DNA of 9,346 nucleotides from JBDTMT01 sp033764095 (lineage in GTDB: Bacteria > Desulfobacterota > Binatia > HRBIN30 > CADEER01): contig JANRJF010000098.1 of NCBI GenBank assembly GCA_033764095.1, forward strand, positions 1 to 9,346, read 5' to 3'. A program made the translations under genes and the position numbers. Under the pieces are notes generated by a model, which was not told the DNA's origin, ran no database searches, and saw only the letters and a list, made by a program, of their open reading frames with translations. Shown piece after piece: positions 1-5,113 of the stretch; the first letter of the stretch is position 1; each line of letters begins with the position of its first letter.

Positions 1-659
1 ATCCAGGGGAACAGGAAGGCGAACGCGTACGGCAGCGAGACGAGGCGCTCGCCGAGCGCCAGCACCAGCGCGGCGACGAGCACGACGGACAGCGCCATGG
101 CGGCCTTCTCCATCGGCGGTGCGGGGTTCGAGACGATCGGATCCGGAGCCGACAGCCACGTCAGCAGCAGGGGCCCGACGATCAGCGAACCGGCCGCTTC
201 GCCGCCGAACCAGTTCATCCATACGGTCGCGTAGTCTCCCCACGGGGCATCACCGAACGCGCACAACCACAACGCGCCGAGCGTCGCGGTGATCAATCCG
301 GTCCCGACCACCCCCACCGCCAGATACAGGAAGGCATCGCGCAAGCGATCGAGCTGCGGCCTGAACCCGCAGCGGCGTACGAGGAGCGTACCGGTCAGCG
401 CCGGGGCCAGCGTGTTGCCGAGCGCGATCAGCGCGGCCGGTCCCGGGTGATCCGGCTCGAGGGTTATGTTCAGCGCGAAGCCGCCGAGCACGATCCCGGC
501 GACGGCCACCGGTCCAGCGAGAATGACCGCGGCGAGCGCCACCGCCGTGGCTGCCCAGACCAGCGTGACGTGCTGGCCGTACGCGGGGATCTGCAACCCC
601 AGCCATCCCGCTGCGAAGTAGGCGGCGGCGATGAGGAGATTGAGCAACAACGCCATCAT
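1..659 (-). CDS. MASE1-domain integral membrane sensor, N-terminal part (cut by window edge)
   Basis: The minus-strand frame is open from an ATG at 659 to the window edge, giving 219 visible residues with no stop. The protein is strongly hydrophobic with about six to eight membrane segments. It matches the MASE1 pattern: Ala-rich first helix with Tyr-Phe-Ala-Ala-Gly (14-18), a VWAATAVALAAVIL helix (34-47), an IALGNTLAPALTG segment (78-90), LRDAFLYL (106-113), and a Trp-Asn-Trp-Phe-Gly-Gly-Glu-Ala-Ala-Gly loop before a Pro-Leu-Leu-Leu-Thr-Trp helix (148-168). In known proteins MASE1 is an N-terminal sensory module joined to a histidine kinase, GGDEF/EAL or PAS output; here the output lies outside the window. 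No strong Shine-Dalgarno sequence precedes the ATG, and a second ATG follows directly, so the start could shift by one codon. It is divergent from the AraC-type gene. The family call is by eye; the signal being sensed is unknown. Confidence 0.82.
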   Translation of the reverse strand, partial: MMALLLNLLIAAAYFAAGWLGLQIPAYGQHVTLVWAATAVALAAVILAGPVAVAGIVLGGFALNITLEPDHPGPAALIALGNTLAPALTGTLLVRRCGFRPQLDRLRDAFLYLAVGVVGTGLITATLGALWLCAFGDAPWGDYATVWMNWFGGEAAGSLIVGPLLLTWLSAPDPIVSNPAPPMEKAAMALSVVLVAALVLALGERLVSLPYAFAFLFPW

Positions 660-999
660 CGGTCCACGACCCGGAGGACTGATCGGGATGGGACGCGGGG
701 GAATGCGACCGGACCTGGCGGCGACTCGGCCCCGCCGTACGCCGGCGCTCGCATGCGACCGACGTAGGGCGCGGGATGCGCCAGGGTCAAGAGAGGCGCG
801 CGATCGATGCGTCCGCGCGCCTTCCAGGGTGCGGTCCGTCGGTGCAATACTCCGCCGCGACCCATGGGGATCGATCTCACCTGTGCTGCGCCGCGTCGGC
901 CTGCCGCCGCGAGTGCTCTGCGCGCGAGCGACAGGCTCGCTGTGCGGCGCCCGTCCTGCTCGCCTCTCGCTTCCCCCGCGACCAGGGTGGGATGGTGAA
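660..999. other. Divergent intergenic region between the MASE1 gene and the AraC-type gene
   Basis: These 340 bases must hold the promoters of both divergent genes. I see no convincing -35/-10 pair and no gene. A small dyad lies at 924-940: GCGAGC, a five-base loop, GCTCGC. It could be an operator or chance in such GC-rich DNA. A Shine-Dalgarno-like AGGGTGGGA at 984-992 sits seven bases before the ATG at 1000. Confidence 0.45.
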
Positions 1000-2025
1000 A
1001 TGACCGCGCCGGCGGTGCGCTCATTTGCCAGCGGCGCGGTGCGCCACCTGCTCGAGGGGTTCGAAGCCATGGGCCTCGACGGCACCGGATTGTGCCGCGA
1101 GGCTGGGTTGGCGCCGCGCCGTCTCGGCGATCGCGGCGGCCGCGTCGATGTCGCGCTGCTCTGCGCGCTCTTCGCCGCCGCCGAGACGCGCAGCGGCGAC
1201 CCGCTGGTCGGCCTGCACGCGGCGGAGCGCGCCGGCCTCGGCGGCCTGGCGAGCTACGTGATCGGCAGCCAGAACACCGTGGCGCACGCGCTGCAGATGC
1301 AGCTCCGCTACCAGGTGCTGCTGCTCGGCGCCGAGGCGGTGACCGTCCGGTCGCGCGGCGGCATGACCTTCGTCGCGCTCGAAATGGACCCGCCGCCCGA
1401 GGCACATCGCCACCTGACCGAGTACTGCATCGCCTCCTCCTGTCGCCTGCTCGGCTGGCTGACGCTGCAGGCGGGGCGCGTCGGGGAGATCCACTTCCGC
1501 CACGCCGCCGGCGGTGCCGCGACCGAGTACGAGCGCGTCTTCGGCTGCGCGGTGCGCTTCGAGCAGCGCGACAACGGCGCGCGGCTGTCCGAGGCGACGC
1601 TCGGCGAGCGCCTGGTGTCGGCCAACCAGGAGCTCGCCGCGCAACTCGACCGCCTGGCGCACGCCGAGCTCGGCCGCTACGCCACCACCGCCTTCCGCGA
1701 CGGCGTCGCGCTGGCGCTGCGCGCCGCGCCGCTCGACGGCACGCGCGTGCGCCGCGAAGCGGTCGCGCGCCGCCTCGGCGTCAGCCCGCGCACGCTGCAA
1801 CGCCGTCTGGCCGACGAGCAGACGTCCTTCGCCAGAGTGCTCGACGAGACGCGCCGGCAGCTGGCGCTGATGCTGATCGCCGACCCGACGCTCAGCATCA
1901 GCGACATCAGCCGCCGCGTCGGCTACGCCGACCAGTTCGCCTTCAACAAGGCCTTCCGCCGCTGGACCGGCTGCGCGCCGTCGGCCTACCGGCAGCAGCG
2001 CGCCGGAAAGGTTGCCGGCTGTTAG
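1000..2025 (+). CDS. AraC-family transcriptional regulator with arabinose-binding-like N-terminal domain (OruR/ArgR type)
   Basis: This encodes a 341-residue DNA-binding regulator. Residues about 15-205 resemble the Arabinose_bd domain found in OruR/ArgR-type AraC proteins, with the typical early motif Gly-Leu-Asp-(Gly-Thr)-Gly-Leu-Cys and a central LGLASYVIGSQNTVAHAL-like stretch (residues 82-100 region). Residues about 250-333 form the double helix-turn-helix: VARRLGVSPRTLQRRLADE (from 255) is the first HTH, and ISDISRRVGYADQFAFNKAFRR followed by Trp-Thr-Gly-Cys-Ala-Pro-Ser-Ala-Tyr-Arg is the signature second half (301-333). The ATG at 1000 was chosen because AGGGTGGGA lies just upstream and homologous proteins start near the Ser-Phe-Ala-x-Gly segment; the open frame to 631 is GC-driven. 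Orientation is divergent to the MASE1 gene, so it may regulate that gene or itself. The ligand cannot be read from sequence. Confidence 0.9.
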   Translation: MTAPAVRSFASGAVRHLLEGFEAMGLDGTGLCREAGLAPRRLGDRGGRVDVALLCALFAAAETRSGDPLVGLHAAERAGLGGLASYVIGSQNTVAHALQMQLRYQVLLLGAEAVTVRSRGGMTFVALEMDPPPEAHRHLTEYCIASSCRLLGWLTLQAGRVGEIHFRHAAGGAATEYERVFGCAVRFEQRDNGARLSEATLGERLVSANQELAAQLDRLAHAELGRYATTAFRDGVALALRAAPLDGTRVRREAVARRLGVSPRTLQRRLADEQTSFARVLDETRRQLALMLIADPTLSISDISRRVGYADQFAFNKAFRRWTGCAPSAYRQQRAGKVAGC

Positions 2026-2050
2026 CCGTGGCGGGACGAAAGCAATTCAC

Positions 2051-2074
2051 CGCGGAGACGCGGAGGCGCGGAGG
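2051..2074. repeat. Three tandem copies of an 8-base unit (CGCGGAGR)
   Basis: CGCGGAGA, CGCGGAGG and CGCGGAGG follow each other without a gap, 25 bases after the AraC stop codon. From general experience, short CGCGGAG/CGCAGAG tandem units of this sort occur between genes in many environmental proteobacteria, where they often generate spurious ORFs; I cannot name a family. It lies between the araC-type gene and the distal end of the cassette array. No terminator-like hairpin with a T run is visible in 2026-2118. Confidence 0.65.
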
Positions 2075-2118
2075 CTGCACGCTCGACATGCAGCTGCGGT
2101 GGGCTTGAGAAGCTCACC

Positions 2119-2180
2119 GCGTAACGAGCACGCGTTCGACGGCGGCGGCAAGCGCCGTCCGCTGCAACGCGCGGTTGGAC
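2119..2180 (-). other. attC site closing cassette 5 (distal end of array)
   Basis: On the coding (minus) strand the R'' box is GTCCAAC (2174-2180) and the R' box is GTTACGC (2119-2125); the latter breaks the GTTRRRY consensus at one position, as expected if the bases after the cleavage point are chromosomal rather than cassette DNA. On the plus strand, CGCGTT (2131-2136) can pair with AACGCG (2166-2171) and ACGGCG (2139-2144) with CGCCGT (2153-2158), giving a folded bottom strand with unpaired bases between the two stems. At 62 bases it is a short attC. Confidence 0.78.
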
Positions 2181-2183
2181 AGC

Positions 2184-2594
2184 TCACTCCTCGAGAACCC
2201 AGTCGTCGGCTTCACACTCGAAGGTATGGTCGCGGAGGTAGAAGAGGAAATGACGACCCGGCGGGCGGGCATCTCCGACGGTGTGCCAGCCATTTGGAAC
2301 CTGCTGCAGCTTGAGATCGCCTGAGACCTCGTAGAACTCGCCCCACCCGGGTGCGTCCCGACTGAAGCGACACTGCCCCCGATACCAACCCTCGTCGTTC
2401 GTCGGACCGAGGCGATACTTTCGCCCGCATGTGAACCGGAGGCGGAGGCGCTGGTCCTCCGTGAAACGCGGGTACCGGAAAGGGTTGGCCAAGAACGTCA
2501 GCACGACGTCGCGACCCTCAACCTGCACGGCTGGGTCCGGAGCGTTCGGTTCGGCGTTCCATCCGTCGTTCAGCTGCCGAAACTGCGTCGCCAT
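2184..2594 (-). CDS. Cassette protein of unknown function, Trp-rich, 136 residues
   Basis: The protein is soluble, without signal peptide or membrane segment. It has a distinctive motif set: LNDGWNAEPNAPDP (8-21), VVLTFLANPFRYPRF (29-43), a basic LRLRFTCGRKYRLGPTNDE run (48-66), GWYRGQCRFS (67-76), WGEFYEVSGDL (82-92), and a C-terminal RHFLFYLRDHTFECEADDW (112-130). This looks like a conserved compact beta-rich domain; I have a faint memory of similar hypothetical proteins but cannot name a family or function. The ATG at 2594 lies eight bases inside the cassette after the R' box at 2603-2609. The in-frame ATG at 2636 is inside the preceding attC and is rejected. It is the last cassette of the array. 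A role as an immunity or defence factor is possible but only a guess. Confidence 0.82.
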   Translation of the reverse strand: MATQFRQLNDGWNAEPNAPDPAVQVEGRDVVLTFLANPFRYPRFTEDQRLRLRFTCGRKYRLGPTNDEGWYRGQCRFSRDAPGWGEFYEVSGDLKLQQVPNGWHTVGDARPPGRHFLFYLRDHTFECEADDWVLEE

Positions 2595-2602
2595 CCTAGT
2601 CT

Positions 2603-2700
2603 GTCCAACGCCGGCGTTCAGCCGCGCGGGCCACAACGCGCGGGCACCCGTCGCTCGAATGGTGCCGTGGCCCGCGTCGGCTGCAACGGCTCAGTTAGGT
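2603..2700 (-). other. attC site with an enlarged, structured apex
   Basis: The coding-strand R'' box is ACCTAAC (2694-2700) and the R' box GTTGGAC (2603-2609). On the plus strand CAGCCG (2619-2624) pairs with CGGCTG (2678-2683), and CGCGGGCCAC (2625-2634) with GTGGCCCGCG (2667-2676), leaving T2677 extrahelical. The apex is not a 3-base loop as in its two close relatives but 32 bases long, with its own GGCACC (2643-2648) / GGTGCC (2661-2666) hairpin. Confidence 0.9.
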
Positions 2701-2706
2701 CGGCTG

Positions 2707-3009
2707 TCATAGGAACGTTCCGACGATCCCGACGATCATCAGCCAATACCCGACGCGATACAGATCGCGCATGGCCGGGCTCATTAGGGCAGAACCGAAG
2801 CTGATCCATCGCTGGTGCGCGACAACCGAGATCTTCGCCACGAGGAACAGCGCGAAGCCCGCGAGTGACGCGCCGAACCATAGCGGGTGAGTGGCATTGC
2901 CCTGCCCGATGTGGATCGCTGCGATACCGCAGAGACCAACAATGCCGAGAACCACCAAGGCCCTACCCACGGGGCTCAACTCGTTCTCCTTCATGACAGG
3001 CATGGCCAT
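2707..3009 (-). CDS. Small cassette-encoded membrane protein, 100 residues, three predicted helices
   Basis: Three hydrophobic stretches stand out: about 16-34 (RALVVLGIVGLCGIAAIHI), 43-65 (LWFGASLAGFALFLVAKISVV) and 82-99 (after RDLYRVGYW). Short charged or polar turns separate them, so it is probably an inner-membrane protein. No family recognised. Three in-frame ATGs (3009, 3003, 2994) are possible starts; the first is preferred because AAGGG (3017-3021) precedes it by seven bases, whereas the others have no proper spacing. The stop is six bases from the R'' box. Small membrane proteins of unknown role are common cassette cargo; the function here is unknown. Confidence 0.82.
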   Translation of the reverse strand: MAMPVMKENELSPVGRALVVLGIVGLCGIAAIHIGQGNATHPLWFGASLAGFALFLVAKISVVAHQRWISFGSALMSPAMRDLYRVGYWLMIVGIVGTFL

Positions 3010-3016
3010 CGCGCTA

Positions 3017-3021
3017 CCCTT
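3017..3021 (-). promoter_or_regulatory. Ribosome binding site deciding the start of the cassette membrane protein
   Basis: AAGGG on the minus strand is seven bases upstream of the ATG at 3009 and lies inside the cassette, just after the R' box at 3025-3031. It selects the first of three clustered ATG codons. Confidence 0.6.
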
Positions 3022-3024
3022 GCG

Positions 3025-3088
3025 ACCTAACGCCAGCGCTCAGCCGCGCGGGCCGCAGGCCCGCGTCGGCTGCACCGGCTTGTTCGGC
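3025..3088 (-). other. attC site (short-loop type, near twin of the site at 4144-4207)
   Basis: The coding-strand R'' box is GCCGAAC (3082-3088) and the R' box GTTAGGT (3025-3031). On the plus strand CAGCCG (3041-3046) pairs with CGGCTG (3067-3072) and CGCGGGCC (3047-3054) with GGCCCGCG (3058-3065), with a GCA loop and an extrahelical T at 3066. R'' differs from RYYYAAC at one base, matched by the same change in the R' that opens its own cassette. Confidence 0.9.
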
Positions 3089-3134
3089 TCTCCGCATGGT
3101 TCATCGCCTGCCTCTTTCAGTTCAATCGCCCGGT

Positions 3135-3515
3135 TCACGTATTTCTCTTGCTGGGCGATGCTGGTTGGAGGTGCAGCGGCCGCTTCTCGAATCGCTCCCC
3201 CCGGCGAAACGTCTCAAGAAGGGCCAGAAAACACTCGACGCAAACAACGCCCTTCGGGCCCGCAAGCGATATCTCCGGACTCTCGCGCGCGCACAAACCA
3301 CAAGCGCGAACAGCCCCCACAGAGTCGCTCTCATTGCCGATCACCCAGTCGGCAGGCTCGCCAGTATGCGAGTCGAGGATATCGGCCATCTCCCCACACC
3401 GGGAACCGCCACGACGAAGGCGAGAGGGAACAACCGCCGACTTACCCGCACGACGCTTCTTCTGGGAACGAATGGCGCCCTTGAGGACGGTGAGACGAGG
3501 GGGGCGGGTATCCAT
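3135..3515 (-). CDS. Cassette protein with ClpX-type C4 zinc finger, 126 residues
   Basis: The notable part is residues 72-105: Cys72-x2-Cys75-x16-Cys92-x2-Cys95 in a context (ESPEISLAGPKGVVCVEC, then LLETF) that matches the zf-C4_ClpX zinc-binding domain, where a Cys pair, a short strand, Ala-Gly-Pro, and ICxEC followed by a helix are typical. In ClpX this domain dimerises and binds substrates and adaptors such as SspB and lambda O. There is no AAA+ ATPase domain, so this is a stand-alone finger. The N-terminal 30 residues are very basic (RSQKKRRAGK) and could bind nucleic acid; the middle (41-70) is acidic and unrecognised. The ATG at 3515 lies nine bases inside the cassette; a GTG at 3524 is an alternative, and the ATG at 3536 is inside the attC. 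No good Shine-Dalgarno is visible. The family call is firm for the fold and open for function. Confidence 0.8.
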   Translation of the reverse strand: MDTRPPRLTVLKGAIRSQKKRRAGKSAVVPSRLRRGGSRCGEMADILDSHTGEPADWVIGNESDSVGAVRACGLCARESPEISLAGPKGVVCVECFLALLETFRRGERFEKRPLHLQPASPSKRNT

Positions 3516-3524
3516 GGTGGTCAC

Positions 3525-3608
3525 GCCGAACGACACTGCCGTTCAGCGGCGGGCGCGAAAGGGAGCGCAGCGACCGCCGCGCCCGTCCGCTGCAACGGCG
3601 GGTTAGGC
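3525..3608 (-). other. attC site overlapping the stop codon of the TPR gene
   Basis: The coding-strand R'' box is GCCTAAC (3602-3608) and the R' box GTTCGGC (3525-3531). On the plus strand GCCGTT (3538-3543) pairs with AACGGC (3594-3599), CAGCGG (3544-3549) with CCGCTG (3587-3592), and CGGGCGCG (3550-3557) with CGCGCCCG (3578-3585), leaving T3586 and C3593 extrahelical and a 20-base apical loop. The stem sequence differs from the other sites, so this cassette has a different ancestry. Confidence 0.9.
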
Positions 3609-4133
3609 CGTCGGTCGGTCGTTTCTCGTCGCTCGCCTTGGGTCATTGAGCGTTCTCAGGAGATAGATCGATCGGCAGCCGGGTCCTCGTAGATCGAGGT
3701 GCTTGGTGAACGCGGCGAGCGCCTCGTCTGCGCGGCCGAGGGCCGTCAGGGATTCGGCGAGGCGGTAGTGGCAGTCGGCGATGAGACCACGGGCTCTCGC
3801 GACGCCTTCGCCGCACCGCCCGTGTGCAATTCGCTTGGCGCCGCGACGGAGGAGACTGCGGTACACCTCTATTGCCTCACGATGACGATCAAGCATCTGA
3901 AGGGTTCCCGCATAGTCCCACAGTGCCAGCGGGCACTTCGGATTCAGAACGAGCGCTTGCTCGGAACATCGAAGGGCCGCCGAGTAGTCCCGGAGCTCGT
4001 AGTATGTCAGTCCGAGGCGGGTGAGCAGCCAGTGATTGTGAGGATCAATCATCAGCGCACGCTCGATCGCCTTCCGAGCGGTTAGCCACCTGCCTGCACG
4101 AATCGACTTCTCGATGGGCGAGATCTTCGACAT
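3603..4133 (-). CDS. Cassette-encoded tetratricopeptide repeat (TPR) protein, 176 residues
   Basis: Soluble helical protein with TPR units at about 1-31 (ending KAIERALMIDPHN), 35-66 (RLGLTYYELRDYSAALRCSE then LNP), 69-100 (YAGTLQMLDRHREAIEVYRS) and 115-149 (CHYRLAESLTALGRADEALA). Canonical positions (W/L, G/A, Y, A, P) are kept. A short Gly/Arg-rich insertion (101-114) separates units three and four. TPRs mediate protein-protein contacts; the partner is unknown. The C-terminal 25 residues are basic and degenerate. The ATG at 4133 is ten bases inside the cassette, with only a weak ribosome-binding sequence. The TAA stop lies inside the R'' box of the following attC. It shows no signal peptide, so cytoplasmic location is likely. 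Confidence 0.88.
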   Translation of the reverse strand: MSKISPIEKSIRAGRWLTARKAIERALMIDPHNHWLLTRLGLTYYELRDYSAALRCSEQALVLNPKCPLALWDYAGTLQMLDRHREAIEVYRSLLRRGAKRIAHGRCGEGVARARGLIADCHYRLAESLTALGRADEALAAFTKHLDLRGPGCRSIYLLRTLNDPRRATRNDRPTA

Positions 4134-4143
4134 TCTTGGATCG

Positions 4144-4207
4144 GCCTAACGCCAGCGGTCAGCCGCGCGGGCCGCAGGCCCGCGTCGGCTGCACCGGGAA
4201 GTTAGAC
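4144..4207 (-). other. attC site (short-loop type, near twin of the site at 3025-3088)
   Basis: The coding-strand R'' box is GTCTAAC (4201-4207) and the R' box GTTAGGC (4144-4150). On the plus strand CAGCCG (4160-4165) pairs with CGGCTG (4186-4191) and CGCGGGCC (4166-4173) with GGCCCGCG (4177-4184); the loop is GCA and T4185 is extrahelical. From the first core box to the CACCGG after the stem it differs from the 3025 site by a single internal base. Confidence 0.9.
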
Positions 4208-4216
4208 CGCTTCGAG

Positions 4217-4702
4217 TCAGTTCGCATCATCTTCTTCGAGATCCGCGTCGACCAAAGCGCGCGCCCCGGAGAGATCTCCGGCAAACGCGGCGAGAGCAAT
4301 TTCGAGTCGCTGGCGACAGTCGCTGTCTGCGATCTCACCGAGTGACCGTTGTGCGAGCAGGGCGCCGTCCTCGAGCGCACGCTGGTAGGGTGGTGCGAGC
4401 TCGGCAGGCATTGCTGGAGCGCGCGACTCATGCCGCTCCAGCTCGATGCAGCCCGCCAGCAACAAGAGTTCCGCTCGCGCGGCCTCATCTCGAAGGGCGG
4501 CAATTCGGACAAGCTCGGGAACGGCGGCGTAGGATGCGGTGAAAACATCGCTTTGGTGACAGAGGGAACTCCACAGGGCGTACCAAGGCTCTTCGTCAAA
4601 CCTACGCGGCGCGGGCGCCGTCTCGGCTTGGTGAAGCAGGCGCGGGATGTCGTCCGCCGTGCCGTACGCGTGTCTCAAGGAACTCCAGTCGATGGCGGAC
4701 AT
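4217..4702 (-). CDS. Cassette protein of unknown function, HEAT-like helical family, 161 residues
   Basis: The opening (IDWSSLRHAYGTADDIPRLL, residues 4-23) and the segment WYALWSSLCHQSDVFTASYAAVPELVRIAA (40-69) resemble a family of HEAT-repeat-like proteins of unknown function, known to me mainly from actinobacteria, that carry W-x-x-L-x-H-A-Y-G-x-A-x-D-(I/V)-P near the N terminus and an H-Q-x-x-(V/Y)-x-A-(S/T)-x-x-A-V-P motif. The remainder is helical, acidic and ends in an ELEEDD-like tail (DADLEEDDAN). No signal peptide or membrane helix. The ATG at 4702 is 16 bases inside the cassette after the R' box at 4719-4725. It is the array's upstream-most cassette, nearest the RHS toxin gene. A binding or immunity role is imaginable; no direct evidence. 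Confidence 0.8.
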   Translation of the reverse strand: MSAIDWSSLRHAYGTADDIPRLLHQAETAPAPRRFDEEPWYALWSSLCHQSDVFTASYAAVPELVRIAALRDEAARAELLLLAGCIELERHESRAPAMPAELAPPYQRALEDGALLAQRSLGEIADSDCRQRLEIALAAFAGDLSGARALVDADLEEDDAN

Positions 4703-4718
4703 GCGAGCCGTACCGTGG

Positions 4719-4736
4719 GTCTAACAACAATTAGGC
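4719..4736 (-). other. Pair of inverted integron core boxes at the upstream edge of the array (attI-like simple site or collapsed attC)
   Basis: On the minus strand GCCTAAT (4730-4736) is followed after four bases by the R' box GTTAGAC (4719-4725) that opens the HEAT-like cassette. On one strand GTCTAA and TTAGGC could pair around a six-base loop (with one G-T pair). There is no attC stem. The arrangement of two inverted boxes a few bases apart is that of the core of an attI site such as attI1, but an attC that has lost its stem would look the same. The R' itself is certain; its partner is not. Confidence 0.5.
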
Positions 4737-5113
4737 TGCTCGCATAAACCGGCAGAGGCTGCGACGGCCGCAGCCTAACACGACAGCGTTCATGGTGCCG
4801 GGATAGGCCGAATTCGCCAGCCGATCAACGGCTTGTTGGCCGCGACTCAAGATGATTCTGAGGGAGTTAGACGGGCCGCATAACAACCTGGCAACCGCCA
4901 TCGCTCCGAGCGTGCGGCGCCGGTCTGGCAGTTGGTTGCCGACACGGTACGGGTGCTGGGGTATGCGCCGGTGCGATCCGCGCAACGGGGTTGGTCGCTG
5001 CCGGAGCGGGACGTCGTTGTCGCCGTCTTTCCGGTTTTGATCACCGCGAGGAACCTGTCCGATCCGGCGGTGTGGGCTCCGACGAACTTGACGCCGCTGC
5101 GCTGGCCGATACC
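4726..5113. other. Stretch without a convincing gene between the cassette array and the RHS gene
   Basis: It holds a 9-bp inverted repeat TTAGGCTGC (4731-4739) / GCAGCCTAA (4770-4778) that competes with a nested GGCTGCG (4757-4763) / CGCAGCC (4769-4775) hairpin, further core-like boxes GCCTAAC (4773-4779) and GTTAGAC (4866-4872), and an inverted repeat GGCAACC (4890-4896) / GGTTGCC (4934-4940). An 84-codon minus-strand frame (4731-4985) and a 65-codon one (4847-5044) look like chance: composition is low-complexity basic and neither resembles a known family. I see no integrase remnant. Confidence 0.5.

Larger units (their letters stand above)
2119..4725 (-). mobile_element. Integron gene-cassette array of five cassettes without an integrase (CALIN-type)
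   Basis: Five minus-strand genes alternate with five attC sites. Each gene starts 8-16 bases after an R' box and ends close to an R'' box, the compact layout typical of gene cassettes. The boxes pair cassette by cassette: TTGGAC/GTCCAA, TTAGGT/ACCTAA, TTCGGC/GCCGAA, TTAGGC/GCCTAA and TTAGAC/GTCTAA. No intI-like gene is visible anywhere in the window and no typical attI, so the cluster is best called a CALIN unless the integrase lies far outside. Cassette order on the coding strand runs right to left. A normal integron would place attI and the Pc promoter near 4725. Promoterless cassettes here would depend on internal promoters or on read-through from the upstream RHS operon. Confidence 0.88.

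Noticed and set aside
924..940. GCGAGC/GCTCGC dyad as a rho-independent terminator or defined operator
   Set aside because: No T run follows and six paired bases are easily met by chance at this GC content; noted only within the intergenic entry.
631..999. Upstream extension of the AraC-type frame to an ATG at 631
   Set aside because: The extension is Arg/Pro/Ala-rich GC noise, overlaps the divergent MASE1 gene, and the ATG at 1000 has a ribosome binding site and fits the family length.
2595..2636. Earlier ATG for the Trp-rich cassette protein
   Set aside because: It lies inside the attC stem of the neighbouring cassette, so it would not travel with the gene.
3516..3536. ATG at 3536 for the zinc-finger protein
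   Set aside because: It is upstream of the R' box at 3525-3531 and therefore outside the cassette.
4719..4872. A 154-base attC between GTCTAAC (4719-4725) and GTTAGAC (4866-4872)
   Set aside because: The outer boxes match, but the inner arms next to them do not pair and there is no L-box stem like that in the five good sites.
4731..4985. 84-residue minus-strand frame as a sixth cassette gene
   Set aside because: No recognisable protein pattern, no proper attC after it, and no matching R' box opening it; kept only as part of the ambiguous array border.
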